Of a stretch of DNA of 64,000 nucleotides, positions 23,004 through 34,647 are shown in pieces. The notes under the pieces were generated by a model. That model was not told the origin of the DNA, searched no databases, and was given only the letters and a program-made list of their open reading frames with translations. How positions within the stretch are numbered: the first letter of the stretch is position 1; each line of letters opens with the position of its first letter. A program made the position numbers and the translations under genes. Origin of the DNA: Whitmania pigra (taxonomy: Eukaryota > Annelida > Clitellata > Hirudinida > Haemopidae); assembly GCA_021613335.1 (NCBI GenBank), contig JAJTWR010000118.1, positions 37,501 to 101,500 of the forward strand, read 5' to 3'.

Positions 23004-24027
23004 CCCAGCAAGCACAAGAAATCGGGACCCGGCCGGGTCCCACGCGGGAAGAAAAGCGGGGCCCGATTCGGCAGCCCAGCGGGGCCATGCCGGGTTTGGC
23101 CGCGGGCACCAGTCGGGTCCCGTGACACGGGTCCCACTCGGGTAGTCCGCAATCCAAACTAGGCAACACAACTTTATTGTGCCATTCATCCGTTTGTACA
23201 CATCTCTCACAACAATTATAACTATTATGAGTTTTAATACATTTTACAAAAGCTCTTGCTGGAGCATCGCAAATACCAGCATTTAAAAATACTTTTAAAA
23301 TTTTTCCCTCAAAAACAAAACCTGTGTTTTCTAAAATCTTAATTTCTGCAACAAATTCTGATAAATAATCATTGATAGAATTGGTTTGCTAGTTCCACAA
23401 AATAATGCCACAGGAAAAACATCAGATTTTGTATTGTCAGATATGCATGCTAAAATAGGCCACAAAGATGTGGTTGAACTTTTGAAAAGTGGGATGCCAT
23501 CTATATTTATGTTAATATTCAAAATATTTGGGCAAATATTTGTTCCCATTAAATTTACATATTTTTCTAAAATGCAATTATTAAGTTGATTAACTCACTT
23601 TTTCAGCGTTCAACTCGTTCGACTGAGAGCGCTTGTATCGTTGAATTCGGTAACAAATCAACAATGAATCCAATTTTACCGCTAAATATAAGACACGCGC
23701 TGTTGTATATAATGAAACTAGTTATACATAACTAAACAATTTTACAAACAGAGTAATTGCAAGGATTCACTAAATGTTTACATTATAGAAATATCATTAA
23801 TTATGAATAAAATTTATTTTATACATATACACATTATTTTCCGGCGGGGATAAGCAACTGGGCTATGCTCGGGACCCTTGTGGGCTCTTTGGCATATTAA
23901 TGAGTTTCTTTCCCCTACGGGTCCCGTACCTATCCCGAGACTTTGCCCGGGCGTAACCCGCTAAACTGGGCAAGCTGGGCAACCCGCCTTCAGACCGCAA
24001 GGTCCCCACCTGGCGGTGTTTGCTGGG
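23004..24027 (-). mobile_element. Decayed TIR DNA transposon with transposase remnant
   Basis: The ends are CCCAGCAAGCAC (23004) and its inverted partner CCCAGCAAACAC (ending 24027). GC-rich subterminal blocks full of GGGACCCG-like words lie at about 23024-23150 and 23840-24015, in strong contrast to the AT-rich surroundings. Minus-strand 23549-23331 reads ILNININIDGIPLFKSS, LWPIL, VALFCGTSKP, then after a frame change AGICDAPARAFVKCIKTH and CCERC. These are hallmarks of a widespread family of eukaryotic transposase-like proteins (NxxIDGLPLFKSS and CDAPARAF..H..C..C). The rest of the transposase is missing. Possible 8-bp flanks ATATACAT/ATATTTGT match at 5 of 8 positions, so the target duplication is uncertain. 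The element sits between the two cullin copies. Confidence 0.8.
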
Positions 24028-24309
24028 ATATTTGTCTAAACTACAAAGGATGGTTCAACGAAAAAGACCATGAAAAATTTGAGTTTTGATTTTATTTAGA
24101 GATTTTGAATTTGTAAGATCATTTTTAGGATTTTATCTTTTCTAATGTTATGCCGATAATATTTGTTAGACAGAGATATTGTTAATTAAAATCAGTCAAA
24201 AAATAGATTTAACCATTAATATTTTATATAACAATTTTGGGGATTAGCTTTTTTCTTTACGATATTATGTAGTAAATATTTCACACAAGTTTGATATTTT
24301 GTAACTTGC

Positions 24310-26042
24310 ATAACATGGATTCTTCACGTAATTGTAGTTCCTTTTTCAAACAATTCACTGCTTCGGGTGATTGCTCCATCAATCTGTATATTTTCTTCAG
24401 ATCTTAAAACGGGGGGAAAATACCACTTCTACTGCCTTAAAACTTATTTAAGAAAAAAAAATTACCTTCTGGTCCAAGAAATTCTTCAAGACTCTTCAAT
24501 TCGGGAAGCAGGACATTGAAGTGATAAATGATCAAAGTATTCCCCAATGCATCCAATACCGCCTCAACTGACTCTGGTAGAAATTGTGACGCAATTTTAA
24601 CCTCAGAATTCAAGATGGCGATACACTTTTCAATGTATTCACGGAGTGAGAACATCGATAGAGCGAAGCGGGATTCTTCTTGGTATTGGTCTCTTAATAA
24701 GCAGGCGTACGAGCTCTCCACAACCCCTTTGTAAATCTGTCAATTAATGATTATGTGATATTAGCATTCTGGATCCGTTGACTTTCGCCACATATTTTTT
24801 AAATTTGTAATACAAAATATTATGATGAATACCTCTCTATCATAATACCCTAGTACCAATTCTAAATTAGTGATTGAATCAAGAAGTAGTTTTATCAATG
24901 TTGCTGCTCTTTTCATGTCAGCTTCTTTTCTATAAAATATCAATTATTTATAATAATTTCACAATTTAATAATTTCTCACCACATTAGAAAAACGAACCT
25001 TCTCAAATTTCTAAAAACTGATCCAATCATTGCCTTTTTTAAGTAATTAAGTTTTTCTGCCCATATTGTCATCATAATCTGAAATTTAACATTCAGTCAT
25101 GAACTTATAAAAATTAAGATCATCTTAAAATTATTGTAATTAATTAATTAGTTTCAATGATCATACTGTTGACGTGCTTTCAAATGACATACACTCATCG
25201 ATCGATTCTGACGGTGTACACGATTTACTTCTTTCTTCTCTTTCTACACCACCATCTGCATTGATTCCGGTTAATTATTCATAAAATCTATGCAAACGTT
25301 AAAATAATAACGAAATGTGCTAAGTTACATGCTTACCCTGTCAATGACTCCAGCTTTGCCCAAGCATCAAAGTAGCTATTCCAGCATTCAATGTACACTT
25401 CCATGCCCTTAAGTTCATCGTCAAAGTTAATCTGTATGTTAAAACAGTATCAGAAGTGATTGATAATCAATTAAAAGTATAACAAATGTCATTACTAACG
25501 GAGAGTTTTTCATTAACGAGATATTCCGTTAATATCCTGACGTTATGTTTTATAACCACATAATCTTCCATTCCTAACTCCTGCGTATTTCTGTTCGTCA
25601 ACAGTCTTAAGATGGAACATTAAAGTTAAATTTATTATTAACTTTCTAATTATTAATTTAAGCTTGTTCAAACTTGGAAAATAATATAGTATTTGTTATC
25701 ATAGTATTATTGGAACCAACAGAGCTGTCTATCTCAGGCTGTGATTATAATGAAAATTTGAAAAAATAATAATTATTAAGCAAGAACAATCAAAACTTTG
25801 GGGTTAAAGAAATTTCGGAGCAAAACTTACAAAACTACTTCCGTCCATCTTTGTCGAGTGAAAGGATGCCGATGCATGATGTCATTTATTAATGTCAGAA
25901 TTTTTGCAAGTCTTTCAGCAGAACTCCCGCCAATGCCCTGATCATACAAAATGTACAAAAAATTGTTCTCCATACTTTCAGTCTTGTGCTCACCTAACAT
26001 TTTTACAGAATTTTCATTAATGTCATTGTCTGAGAACATCAT
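24310..26042 (-). pseudogene. Partial second cullin copy (N-terminal half only)
   Basis: The exons repeat the first half of the cullin at 18223-22210 in the same order. About 25827-26010 is the N-terminal exon (MENNFLYILYDQG, AKILTLIND). About 25510-25615 and 25325-25435 follow (FDDELKGMEVYIECW against FDELKGLEEYLESW). Then 25010-25080, 24790-24930 (KEADMKRAATLIKLLLDSI), 24465-24736 (LPESVEAVLDALGNTLII) and 24310-24400 (MEQSPEAVNCLKKELQL). It stops there: no cullin-homology or neddylation exons follow before the transposon at 24027. By eye the two copies are only about half identical, so the duplication is old, yet the exons are largely open. Without the RBX1-binding half it could not be a ligase; it is either a relic or a truncated, possibly competing SKP1-binding protein. 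Confidence 0.75.
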
Positions 26043-27182
26043 CTCCCAAGGACTTCAACAAGCGGAATTGCGATCAAAATAAACTTTGATATTATGAATG
26101 TTTATTTCAAATCAAGAAGGAAAATCAAAAACTATATTGATTTTATAAGAATCAATATAATTTAATAACTGTAGTAACAGTAATTAAACAGTAAAATAAA
26201 ATTTTAATAATTGAATTTCAATTAAATAGTAAGAGGAAGTAATAGTCTAAAAACTTTAAATGATATGTCAACAAGCGTCTTGGCAAAGCCTACCTCGGAC
26301 TTTTTGTGTTTTTGATTAATTAGAGACCAATTCCATAAACTCTCTAGTTCTCTCTTTCTTTCTCTCATTCCATAATCACTGCGGCACTCTTTCTTCATCA
26401 ATTACCTTCAAACTACTTGCCTACTAGGCGACAAGAACCGCCGTCAGAAATTTCATGCTCCTATGCACAGCATTCACGGGCTCCTACATTTATTTTAATT
26501 GGGTAATGGAAATGAAAAAAATATTTTAAAATCTTAGTGCTCCTCAAAAAATATCCGGTCCCCGTAGTACTTCCCCTTCTGTCAACTCTCGACGGTAAAT
26601 GTTTTATTGACAAAGTTTTACTGTGTTGTTATTAATAATAATGTTTTAATATACTGTTTTAATAATAATAATAATAATAATGTTTTATTGTATTGCATCA
26701 TCTTTGGACTGTTGAAATTTTCTTTTTCATGGTGCATTCGCTTCCTCCATTTCAATTTTTCAACGCACCCAAGTGACCTTACTAATCCAAACTTCGCTTG
26801 TCAATGTTTAATCTGAAAAATCTAACAAGAACATGTTCTTAAAAATTAAGAAATTCTTGTCTGACAAGGGTCTTTGTCCCACTATGCAACTCGAACTTAA
26901 GAAGCAGCCCAAAGTTTGGGTATCATTGGTGAGCAGTAATTACAGACAGTAATTCATTGTAGGTCAAGTTATTATATTAATTGTAATAACAACGGATACT
27001 ACAAACATCTGATAAATAGTAAACAATTGTGACTTACTACAACAATAGTGTACAAAAGGTGAAAAAATGTGATGAAGTTGTGGGAAAATATCACAAAAAT
27101 ATGTTGAAAATGATAAAATAACTTAACCCAGTCAATTTTTAGTTTGAGCAATCAAATTACAATCCTAATTACAATGGAAATA
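26043..27182. other. Intergenic region, no gene seen
   Basis: This interval is AT-rich, with a short (AAT)n run at about 26660-26682 and a CT-rich tract near 26345-26365. No supported exons. Confidence 0.4.
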
Positions 27183-27941
27183 CAGTCGAACCCGGTTATG
27201 TCGCCGGCCTAGGGGGTTTGTCAAAATCGTCGAGATAACCGAAAATCAATATGGCGACTGTACATTAATATGTGTTTGCAATTTCTTTATAGTGCGTTAA
27301 TAAATAAGAATGCACATGCAAATGCTCCGACTTTCATAAAATCCAAAATTGTGTTCATTTGGGTGTTAAGCCATGAATCCACCTGCTCCCGTTGAACTGC
27401 AGCGCTCTCTCCACAAATTGCTTTGAAAACAGCTTTGTGCCTCTTTATGAAACGATCCAGCCACCTCTGACTTGCTTCAAAGTCAGGACGTCCTAGCTTG
27501 GCAGCAAGGATGTCGCCTTCTCCATCAAGGGACCATTGACGGGAAGTTTTGTTGCTCGCGAATTTGTAAACCCGTCGGCATCTTTGTGCTCAGATGTTCT
27601 AAGTTTTTTCTTGATGGATCAAAGACAGGCTTCTCGTTCATTTGTTTCATCTCGTCGGCTTTCTTTTTTCATACTGAAATGGTATTTTGCTGGAATGCCA
27701 ACTAATGACGACTAAGGTCCAGCTTTGCTGGTTTTGTTCCTTTTTCTAGCTGCAATATGATTTCATACTTCTTCTCTATTGACTGGAAGTCCAGTTTTCT
27801 CTTAACAGCAACATGGGAATTTGGCGGTTCCACTTCAAAGTCGGCTATTAGTCAAGGGATCGAGATAACTGATGCAAAGTGGCGAATTTGATCCTCTTTT
27901 GCGCTCGAGTTAAACGAGGCCGAGATGAGTGGGTTTCACTG
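27183..27941 (-). mobile_element. Pogo/Tigger-type DNA transposon remnant
   Basis: The left end CAGTCGAACCCGGTTATGTC follows a TA at 27181-27182. The right end, read inward, is CAGTGAAACCCACTCATCTC; this CAGT..AACC pattern is typical of Tigger/pogo TIRs, and the sequences near the ends pair imperfectly. The TA expected after the right end reads AA. Minus-strand coding fragments give VAVKRKLDFQSIEKKYEII followed by LQLEKG (N-terminal psq-type helix-turn-helix) and then DADGF, RATKLPVNGPLMEKA, a CENP-B-type HTH pattern, all broken by stops. The DDE catalytic part is deleted. The copy is about 759 bp and non-functional. Confidence 0.8.
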
Positions 27942-28348
27942 AATCTTTTGTCCTTTGAGCACGGCATAAAAGTAACGATTTTTATTTTGCTTAAGACAAT
28001 CCTCGATAAAAAATAATATTTATGAGTGTGGCGATAACGATGGTGGCGATGACGATGATGAATAATAAGCTCCTAATCATACCGCGTGAATTCACAATCA
28101 AAAAACCCAATTAATTATTAATTTTAAGTTTTTTTATGAGCAACAAACGTCGAATGTTCCTCATAAGAACGTTTTAAGCTCAAAGTTTACCACTTTTACT
28201 AAAACTCCAAGATAAAGTTAACAAAATATCAAAAGAAACTCTAAAAGTCAAAAGAAAACATTTACAAAATATTTGTTTTAGAATATTTTAATACAATGAT
28301 AATGAATAATTAATGAAATGTCACTGTCAACGCAGGGAGTCAAAATCC
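27942..28348. other. Intergenic region downstream of guanylate cyclase
   Basis: AT-rich, with a GATGGC/GATGAT simple stretch at about 28030-28062. It should contain the 3' UTR of the minus-strand guanylate cyclase. No gene seen. Confidence 0.4.
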
Positions 28349-31300
28349 TCATCCAAGTGACCATGGCCATTGCTCTTCTATGAACTTTCCAACCAGTACG
28401 TTTCCATCTCTCCTTTGCCCTGTGAGCAATTTATAATTGGCTGTTTTACAAATTTATTGTCTTCTTTACCATTTATGACCATGTGTTAAGCACAAGAATT
28501 AATTGAAACATACAATAAGATCAATACAATACGTAAGTTCAGTTGTTTTATTCTTGCGCTCTCATTCTTAATTATTTTTATTTTTTATAAGTTCGGTTAT
28601 TTAAAATCTATCGATTAATTACCTTAATTTGCATGATACCCCGAGATGAAATCCTGAACTCTGCGCATCCATCAAGAGCATCTTTTGTGCTTTGACTGAT
28701 GTGGATTTTACCCGCTTTAATTGAAATTATATTTTTAAAAATAACAATGCTAATTAAAAGCGTTATAATAAGAAAATCAACAGATAATAAAATAAAATAA
28801 AAGATTCAAATGTACATTAATCTCTAAAATTATGTACATAAATTTGCACCTAATGTTATTAACCCAATTAATTAATTACAATACCAATTATTTCTAACAA
28901 AAGAAATGAATCTTTAATATAATTGACATAATTGTCATTGACATAAAATTATTAAAATGTCATAATTTACATTGACATAAAATTATTAAAATGTCATAAT
29001 TGACATTGACATAAAACTATTAAAACGTCATAATTGACATTGACACAACATTCCTACCAACTCCGTGAGACTCCATTCTACTGGCCGTATTCACTGTGTC
29101 TCCAAATAAGCAGTATCTTGGCATTTTCGATCCAACCACACCTGCCACTACAGAACCTATATTGGAACACATTTGAAATAACACCTAATTAATCGGCAAT
29201 TAATGCTTCTCACCTGTGTGAATTCCAATCCTCAACAGAAGCATCTGCTCAGGTAAATGAGGAATTTCAAAACACGCAGCAAATTCGAGCAAGCAGAGGG
29301 CCAACCTGGCCATTTGTCTGGCGTGACCTTCCATTACCTTGTTAAGGTAAGAATGATAAGGGTCGTATTTAAATATTATTTTCTTGCCTCTTAATGACCT
29401 TGAACCCTAACCCCACCTTAGGCACTCCAGCAGATACCATGTATGCATCGCCTATGGTTTCCACCTTGTACACCTCGAATGACTCGATTCTTTCGTCAAA
29501 TCCACTGCAACGAGAATTTCTAAGTTGTTTACTTTTTAAATGTTCAAATATTGTTCATTATGCTCTTTTTTTCAGTTTTACACCTGTAGAGAAGATTAAG
29601 CATGTCGACAATCTGCATAGGTGAACTCATGGCAGATATTTCAGTGAACTTGACAATGTCACTGAAGTAGATTGTGACACTGTCGTAGTGTTTCGCTTGA
29701 ACCTCGCATCCCCTCATCAGCTGTTCCACGACCTGACATGGAAATGGCTCCAATATTTTAATTATTAGAATATTTTAATGATTTTAATGATTAAAATATG
29801 TTTATTTATATACATTAAGATGTATATTTATTACATATAAATCAAGATGTTTACTATAAGATTCCTAAAATAAAACCTAAAATGCAATAACTCCTTCATC
29901 TGATCCAAGAATTTAAATAATATTCAAATATCAATTTTTAAATAGACTTGAGAATAATGATGTGACATTAAACAAAACAAAATGAAATTTTAAAAATCAC
30001 ACCAGAAAAACATCGAAACTATATCTACGACACCTCGAATGGCAACATCTGATACAAAAGGGCATTAGCTTTCTTCTTTTCCTCTGCCAACTCGGTCGAC
30101 TTTTCCTGGATGGCGGAGGCAAAGATGGCCATTTTCGACAGGAGTTTGTTCAGCCACGTCGAGAAGAGGAGAATGAGGATGAACTCTGTGGCAATTACAG
30201 TGATAAACAAGACTGTCTGAATGCTGGCCTGCAGTTTCCTGTCTGCTGTGCAACTGAAACAAGCAACAAATGGAATTAATTATTAACTCTTATTAACTAA
30301 TAATATAATTTAATTAAAAATTTGTTTGAATTTGATGTTTAGTTTACAAAATTTACTGATCAGATTTTTATCTGAAACCTGTCCAGGTGTCTGCTGATGT
30401 GCATGAGCAGGTAATCTTTGAGCGAAATGAGTTTGTCCATCATGACAGTCAGATTTGAAAACCACATCCTCCTCCTTGTAAACCTCTCTGATTCCGATTC
30501 ATTGTAGCATGCATCGAACCCATTGAACTTGTCAACAATGAGGAGCATTTGGTTGCGAAAGACAGATTCAAAACCCGTTTCTCTGGAGTAATTGTCGAAT
30601 CCAATTCGCAGATCTGGCTGGAGGGAGAATATCTGTGAAATGAATTGAAAGTGACAAAGTGGACTGGTAAGGTATAAATAGTTGTTTATAAATGTGTGAA
30701 ATAACATCATCAAACACAAAATGCTTCCATTACATTCTATACAAAAGATACAAAATGGTTTATAATTTCATGTCACCAAGGCATGATGCTCTCCGTTACT
30801 TGATCGATAAGATAGGTGTAAGATCCATTTGCCCCACATAATCTGAAGTAAGCAATGTTGGAGAGGTGGCACCAGTTGAAGAACATTGAACCAAGAACCC
30901 TCATCTCACCAAAAAAATCGATTGCCTGCAAATTAAAAAAAGTTAACTCCACAAATAGTGTGCAGTGATAGGGATTCCTGATTTATAAAGCTCTTTACCA
31001 AAAACATAGAAATATTTTAAAAGTACCATTAGTAGCTATTTGGTAATAAAACTTGATGCTTTCAAATTGACAATCTCCTGCAAATAAATCTTTTAAAAAC
31101 CTGTCCGAAAAGTGTGTAGGATAGAAATACATTCCAAACATCGTTCATGATGTGCACGTTCACAAGGGTGATCACAAGTTTGTTCAAGGAGGAAGTCATC
31201 TGTGTTAACATCCAAAACACTTCGTAAGCCTTCTTGAATGTGATTTCTGATTCACTCCTGGTCGAATTTCTCACTCCTTCAAGCAAAACTTTGAAGTCGG

Positions 31301-32198
31301 CTTTCGAGCTTACAGCTTGTCCGTCAATCTTCAAGTCTTTCGGCCAAGAATTTAATGTGTCCAAAGCTTTGTCTGTACTTTTCTGGGAAATTGTTATAAT
31401 TGTGGTGATGTAAATAATCTTAAAATAAAATCACATATTTAAATGTCTACAACTTATTTTTGAAGATGATGATGATATGTGGTGTTCTAGTAGTGAATAT
31501 TTGTGAATTAAACAATTGAACTGACTACCCTAGCCTGTTGAAGCTGCTCCATTGCCACACTGGTCGCCAATTCAGGAGATCGGACAATGGAACCACGCTC
31601 CGTCTGGAGACAGTGCACGAGGTACTGAAGATCTTTGAGATTTGCCATGATTTCCAAAGTAATCTCTGCCTCTTTGCGCTCCAAAACTGCTCTCTTGTAG
31701 ATGTAAATTTGCAAACGTAAAAGTAATTTTTTTAAATAATATTCAGTGTTTTTAATTTCGTGATGATTTAATTTCTTTACGTAATAAGAAAGATTTAGTA
31801 ATAAAATTTAATATTTAAACAATTTTTGATTAAAATCATCAGCAATATAAACAAAATGTAAAATGTTGAAAGTTGCAGACCTCGAGGTTGATTGAAATGA
31901 GAGTGAGCAACGAAACAACAGGAAGAATGACAACAAAAAGCATTTTAAAAATGGTTAGAGTTTTGTGCTTCTTCTTCTGATTGAGAATCCTCTTAATCTG
32001 TCTGAGAGTGTCACTCTCGATGAGGGCTGCTGAGTTTCTGAACTTCAATGCCCAAGAATTGTGAACTTCACAGTTCAAAGGATTCGAATCTTGGACACTT
32101 TCTGGAACAATTTCTTTCTCAATCGTCGGATCATTTCCAAGCGAAGGAAAGACTTTGTCACCACCCCTTTTGAAAAATCCAAACATACTGGAAAACAT
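28349..32198 (-). CDS. NIT-domain receptor guanylate cyclase
   Basis: This is a membrane enzyme making cGMP from GTP. On the minus strand it starts [17 protein letters not shown] (ATG at 32196-32198). A first membrane segment ([18 protein letters not shown]) is followed by an extracellular helical sensor spread over exons at about 31510-31700, 31095-31380, 30790-30925 and 30365-30640. The [15 protein letters not shown] segment is the signature start of the NIT (nitrate/nitrite sensing-like) domain. A second membrane segment ([18 protein letters not shown]) leads into a signalling helix ([15 protein letters not shown]) and a class III cyclase domain: [54 protein letters not shown]. The Glu in KVETIGD and Cys in RYCLFGD are guanylate-type specificity residues. 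There is no kinase-homology domain. The last exon (28349-28424) runs out of the conserved frame; the alternative frame reads [10 protein letters not shown]. Confidence 0.9.
28921..29045. repeat. Imperfect tandem repeat of about 34 bp in guanylate cyclase intron
   Basis: Three to four copies of a unit around CATTGACATAAAATTATTAA followed by AATGTCATAATTG. Each unit contains the near-palindromic pair TGACATAA / TGTCATAA-like words. It lies in an intron close to a cyclase exon. Confidence 0.8.
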
Positions 32199-32518
32199 TC
32201 TTGTACGAAGCAGCTATTTACTGATCATTCAAAGTTCTTATAAATGTTGCACTCCTCAGGCATCATGCTGTTTTAATTTAAATTTGCAAAAAATAAAATA
32301 TCCAACAGAATTTATTATTTTAACACCTTTACTGCCACCTGCTGATATTTTAAAGAACCCAATTCCACAGTTCTAATTATGAATGCAGGTGTGCCAATGA
32401 GAATTTTAAATTTTTTTGCAAGTACATTACATGAAAATATACATTTCTTGAAATCATTTAAAAACAAGTAGAAATGTTGATATTAAAGTATTTATTTACA
32501 ACAACAGCAATAAACGTT
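32199..32518. other. Gap between DXO stop and guanylate cyclase start
   Basis: 320 bp between two minus-strand genes; it must hold the DXO 3' end and the cyclase promoter or 5' UTR. No other feature seen. Confidence 0.4.
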
Positions 32519-34647
32519 TTAAATAAAGTTTTTAAATCCATCTTCGAAATTCTGCGGAAGAACTTCAAGATCTGTCATCACTTCGTAGTGGACGTCACCT
32601 TCAGGATACCATTCGAACTTGTAAACTCTACCCGGGAAATTTAAATTACATTCTTAGGATAATTGTACTTTTGCAGTCTAATAGTTTAATAATAACATAG
32701 AATAGTATTATAATAATAATAATAATAATAATAATAACATAGTACAACATAATAATAATGTACAACAGTATACTAATACATATAATGCATATAATAGTGT
32801 TATTGCAATAGCTAATAACTATATTAGTTACAATAATTGTAACAAGTTGAATATACAATAATTATAAAAAGTTGAATACATCTTAATTGTAACAAATTGA
32901 ATACACAATAATTGTAACAAATTGAATACACAATAATTGTAACAAATTGAACACATAATAATTGTAACAAGTTGAGTACATAATAATTGTAACAAGTTGA
33001 GTACATAATAATTGTAACAAGTTGAATAAATGATAATTGTAACAACAATACCTGTCATCATCTTGAATGGTATCCTTAACAAACTGAAGGAGATCCTTGC
33101 AGAAGTTAAAGCATACATTGCCACTCCAATGCTTGCTAGGATTCTAGAAAATAATAATTACACTGAATCTGTTCTAAAATACATGATAACATTAATGTTG
33201 TTAATCATGCTTCATCCAAAATTAAATCATGCTTAGTAATAACTAATGCTAATTAACAAATAATTACTACTGGGAATAACAAGTTGTTGCTTCAACTATT
33301 ATGAAAATAAAATTAAGTAACAACAATTAGATAATTTTTCATGCATCACAAAAATTCTAACGTTGGCCAGTTTAGGAATGTCGAAAGTATTGAAAGTTTC
33401 TGTGAAACCGACGATCCCGTTGTCATCTCGGAAGCCGCAAATGATCCTCGGAATCCCGAGGAGAAACGACTGAGTCCACCACTTTAGCAACTTGTACCTT
33501 CCAAATAAAGAAAACTTTAAGAATTAAAGTTGTGTAAATTTATTCATTTCCACAAACAAAATAACAGGACAAGGAAGTTGTCAATCTGGGCCAATACATT
33601 CAAATGACTCGTGTCACTGAAATAAAATACCTGTTAAAATTGTTTAACTGTCGCGACGTATCAATTCTCCGGGAGGTTTTCAACTCCAGGTATTCGTGAA
33701 CACTTTCTCTCGTGCAACAATCAACTTCCCCTCCAAAGACTGCCAAGAAAGCAAAAAACAAGAAATAAATAACAACAAGAAATAAAGGAGCTTGACTCTT
33801 TTGACACTAACTCAGCGAATGATTGTCGAGGTGTGTCCTAACCACGGAAACAAAGGACATTGTGCTGTCAACAGGAACATTGGTCACTGGATGGCCATCA
33901 ACTTTATCTGAAGGTAAACATTCAATTTAACCTTGAATGATTCACACAACTCATTGAAAAACTTTTACCACAAACCTGTTGTCATGTACTGCTCAAACTT
34001 GAAGCCCCAATATGTCATTTCATTTTCTCTTGCTGTTTTGTTCTTTCTACTATCAATCTTCTGCTGAGTTTCCATTTCCAAAAGAAAGATTGTGCCACCA
34101 AATTTCTGCGCCTTGAATATCCATCCTTCTGATTTTTCATAGGGTGTGATAAGAAGTTTTGCAAGTAAGCCTCTCCAACATAAGAAATCTGACCTCCATC
34201 TAAAAAATTAATGACTTGTGAAATTCATAACAACATAGGCTAAGATTAACAGAATTTAAGTGGAAACGAATGAAATAATCATCCAAAGCTGTTTTTCAAA
34301 CTATTAACATACCTGTGATATTTACTCTTGCTATCAAAAAACAGCTCAAACCACTTCAGAAGCGTCGAAATTTGGCCAGGTCCATCTTCTTTGGACATAA
34401 ACGATTTGTAGCCATGTTTCAGATCAAAATTCAGATGATCACCAAGATTTTCATTATACAAAAATTTTAAGAACTTTCTATCTAATTCAACGTTCTCGTC
34501 AGAATTTACAGAAAAATAGCTTATTTCTCTCGGCTGACCAAAATTAGGAAATTGTCTGTTAAATTTGTGCACAGGTGAAATAGAGAATGTTGGAGAGGTT
34601 CGTGGGAGTTTCCTTAGAGGTTCATCTGACTCAGTACTCCTTTTCAT
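32519..34647 (-). CDS. DXO: DXO/RAI1 decapping exoribonuclease
   Basis: DXO/RAI1 enzymes remove incomplete or non-canonical (including NAD) caps and degrade the RNA. On the minus strand it starts MKRSTESDEPLRKLPRTSPT (ATG at 34645-34647); the first exon (about 34310-34647) contains FGQPREISYFSV and DLKHGYKSF. The next exon (33980-34198) reads LCWRGLLAKLLITPYEKSEG, FGGTIFLLEME and MTYWGFKFEQYM. Then come about 33810-33915, 33625-33735 (GGEVDCCTRESVHEYLELKT), 33355-33492 (KWWTQSFLLGIPRIICGFR), 33047-33145 (HWSGNVCFNFCKDLLQF) and 32519-32635, ending with TAA. The metal-binding E-V-D and E-L-K acidic motifs of the family are present, together with the WRG and GFKFE motifs, so the enzyme should be active. 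An intron carries a 25-bp minisatellite. The 5' end faces importin-11. Confidence 0.93.
32830..33045. repeat. 25-bp minisatellite in DXO intron
   Basis: About eight tandem copies of a 25-bp unit with core TAATTGTAACAAATTGAATA, varying at a few positions (AAATTGAATAC, AAGTTGAGTAC). It begins beside a TAA/ATA-rich tract at 32700-32750 and ends directly at the splice junction of the next DXO exon (about 33047). Confidence 0.9.

Noticed and set aside
32646..33124. Minus-strand frames of about 70-98 residues rich in LLQL and CYNYY
   Set aside because: They are produced by translation of the 25-bp minisatellite and adjoining ATA-rich tract inside a DXO intron.
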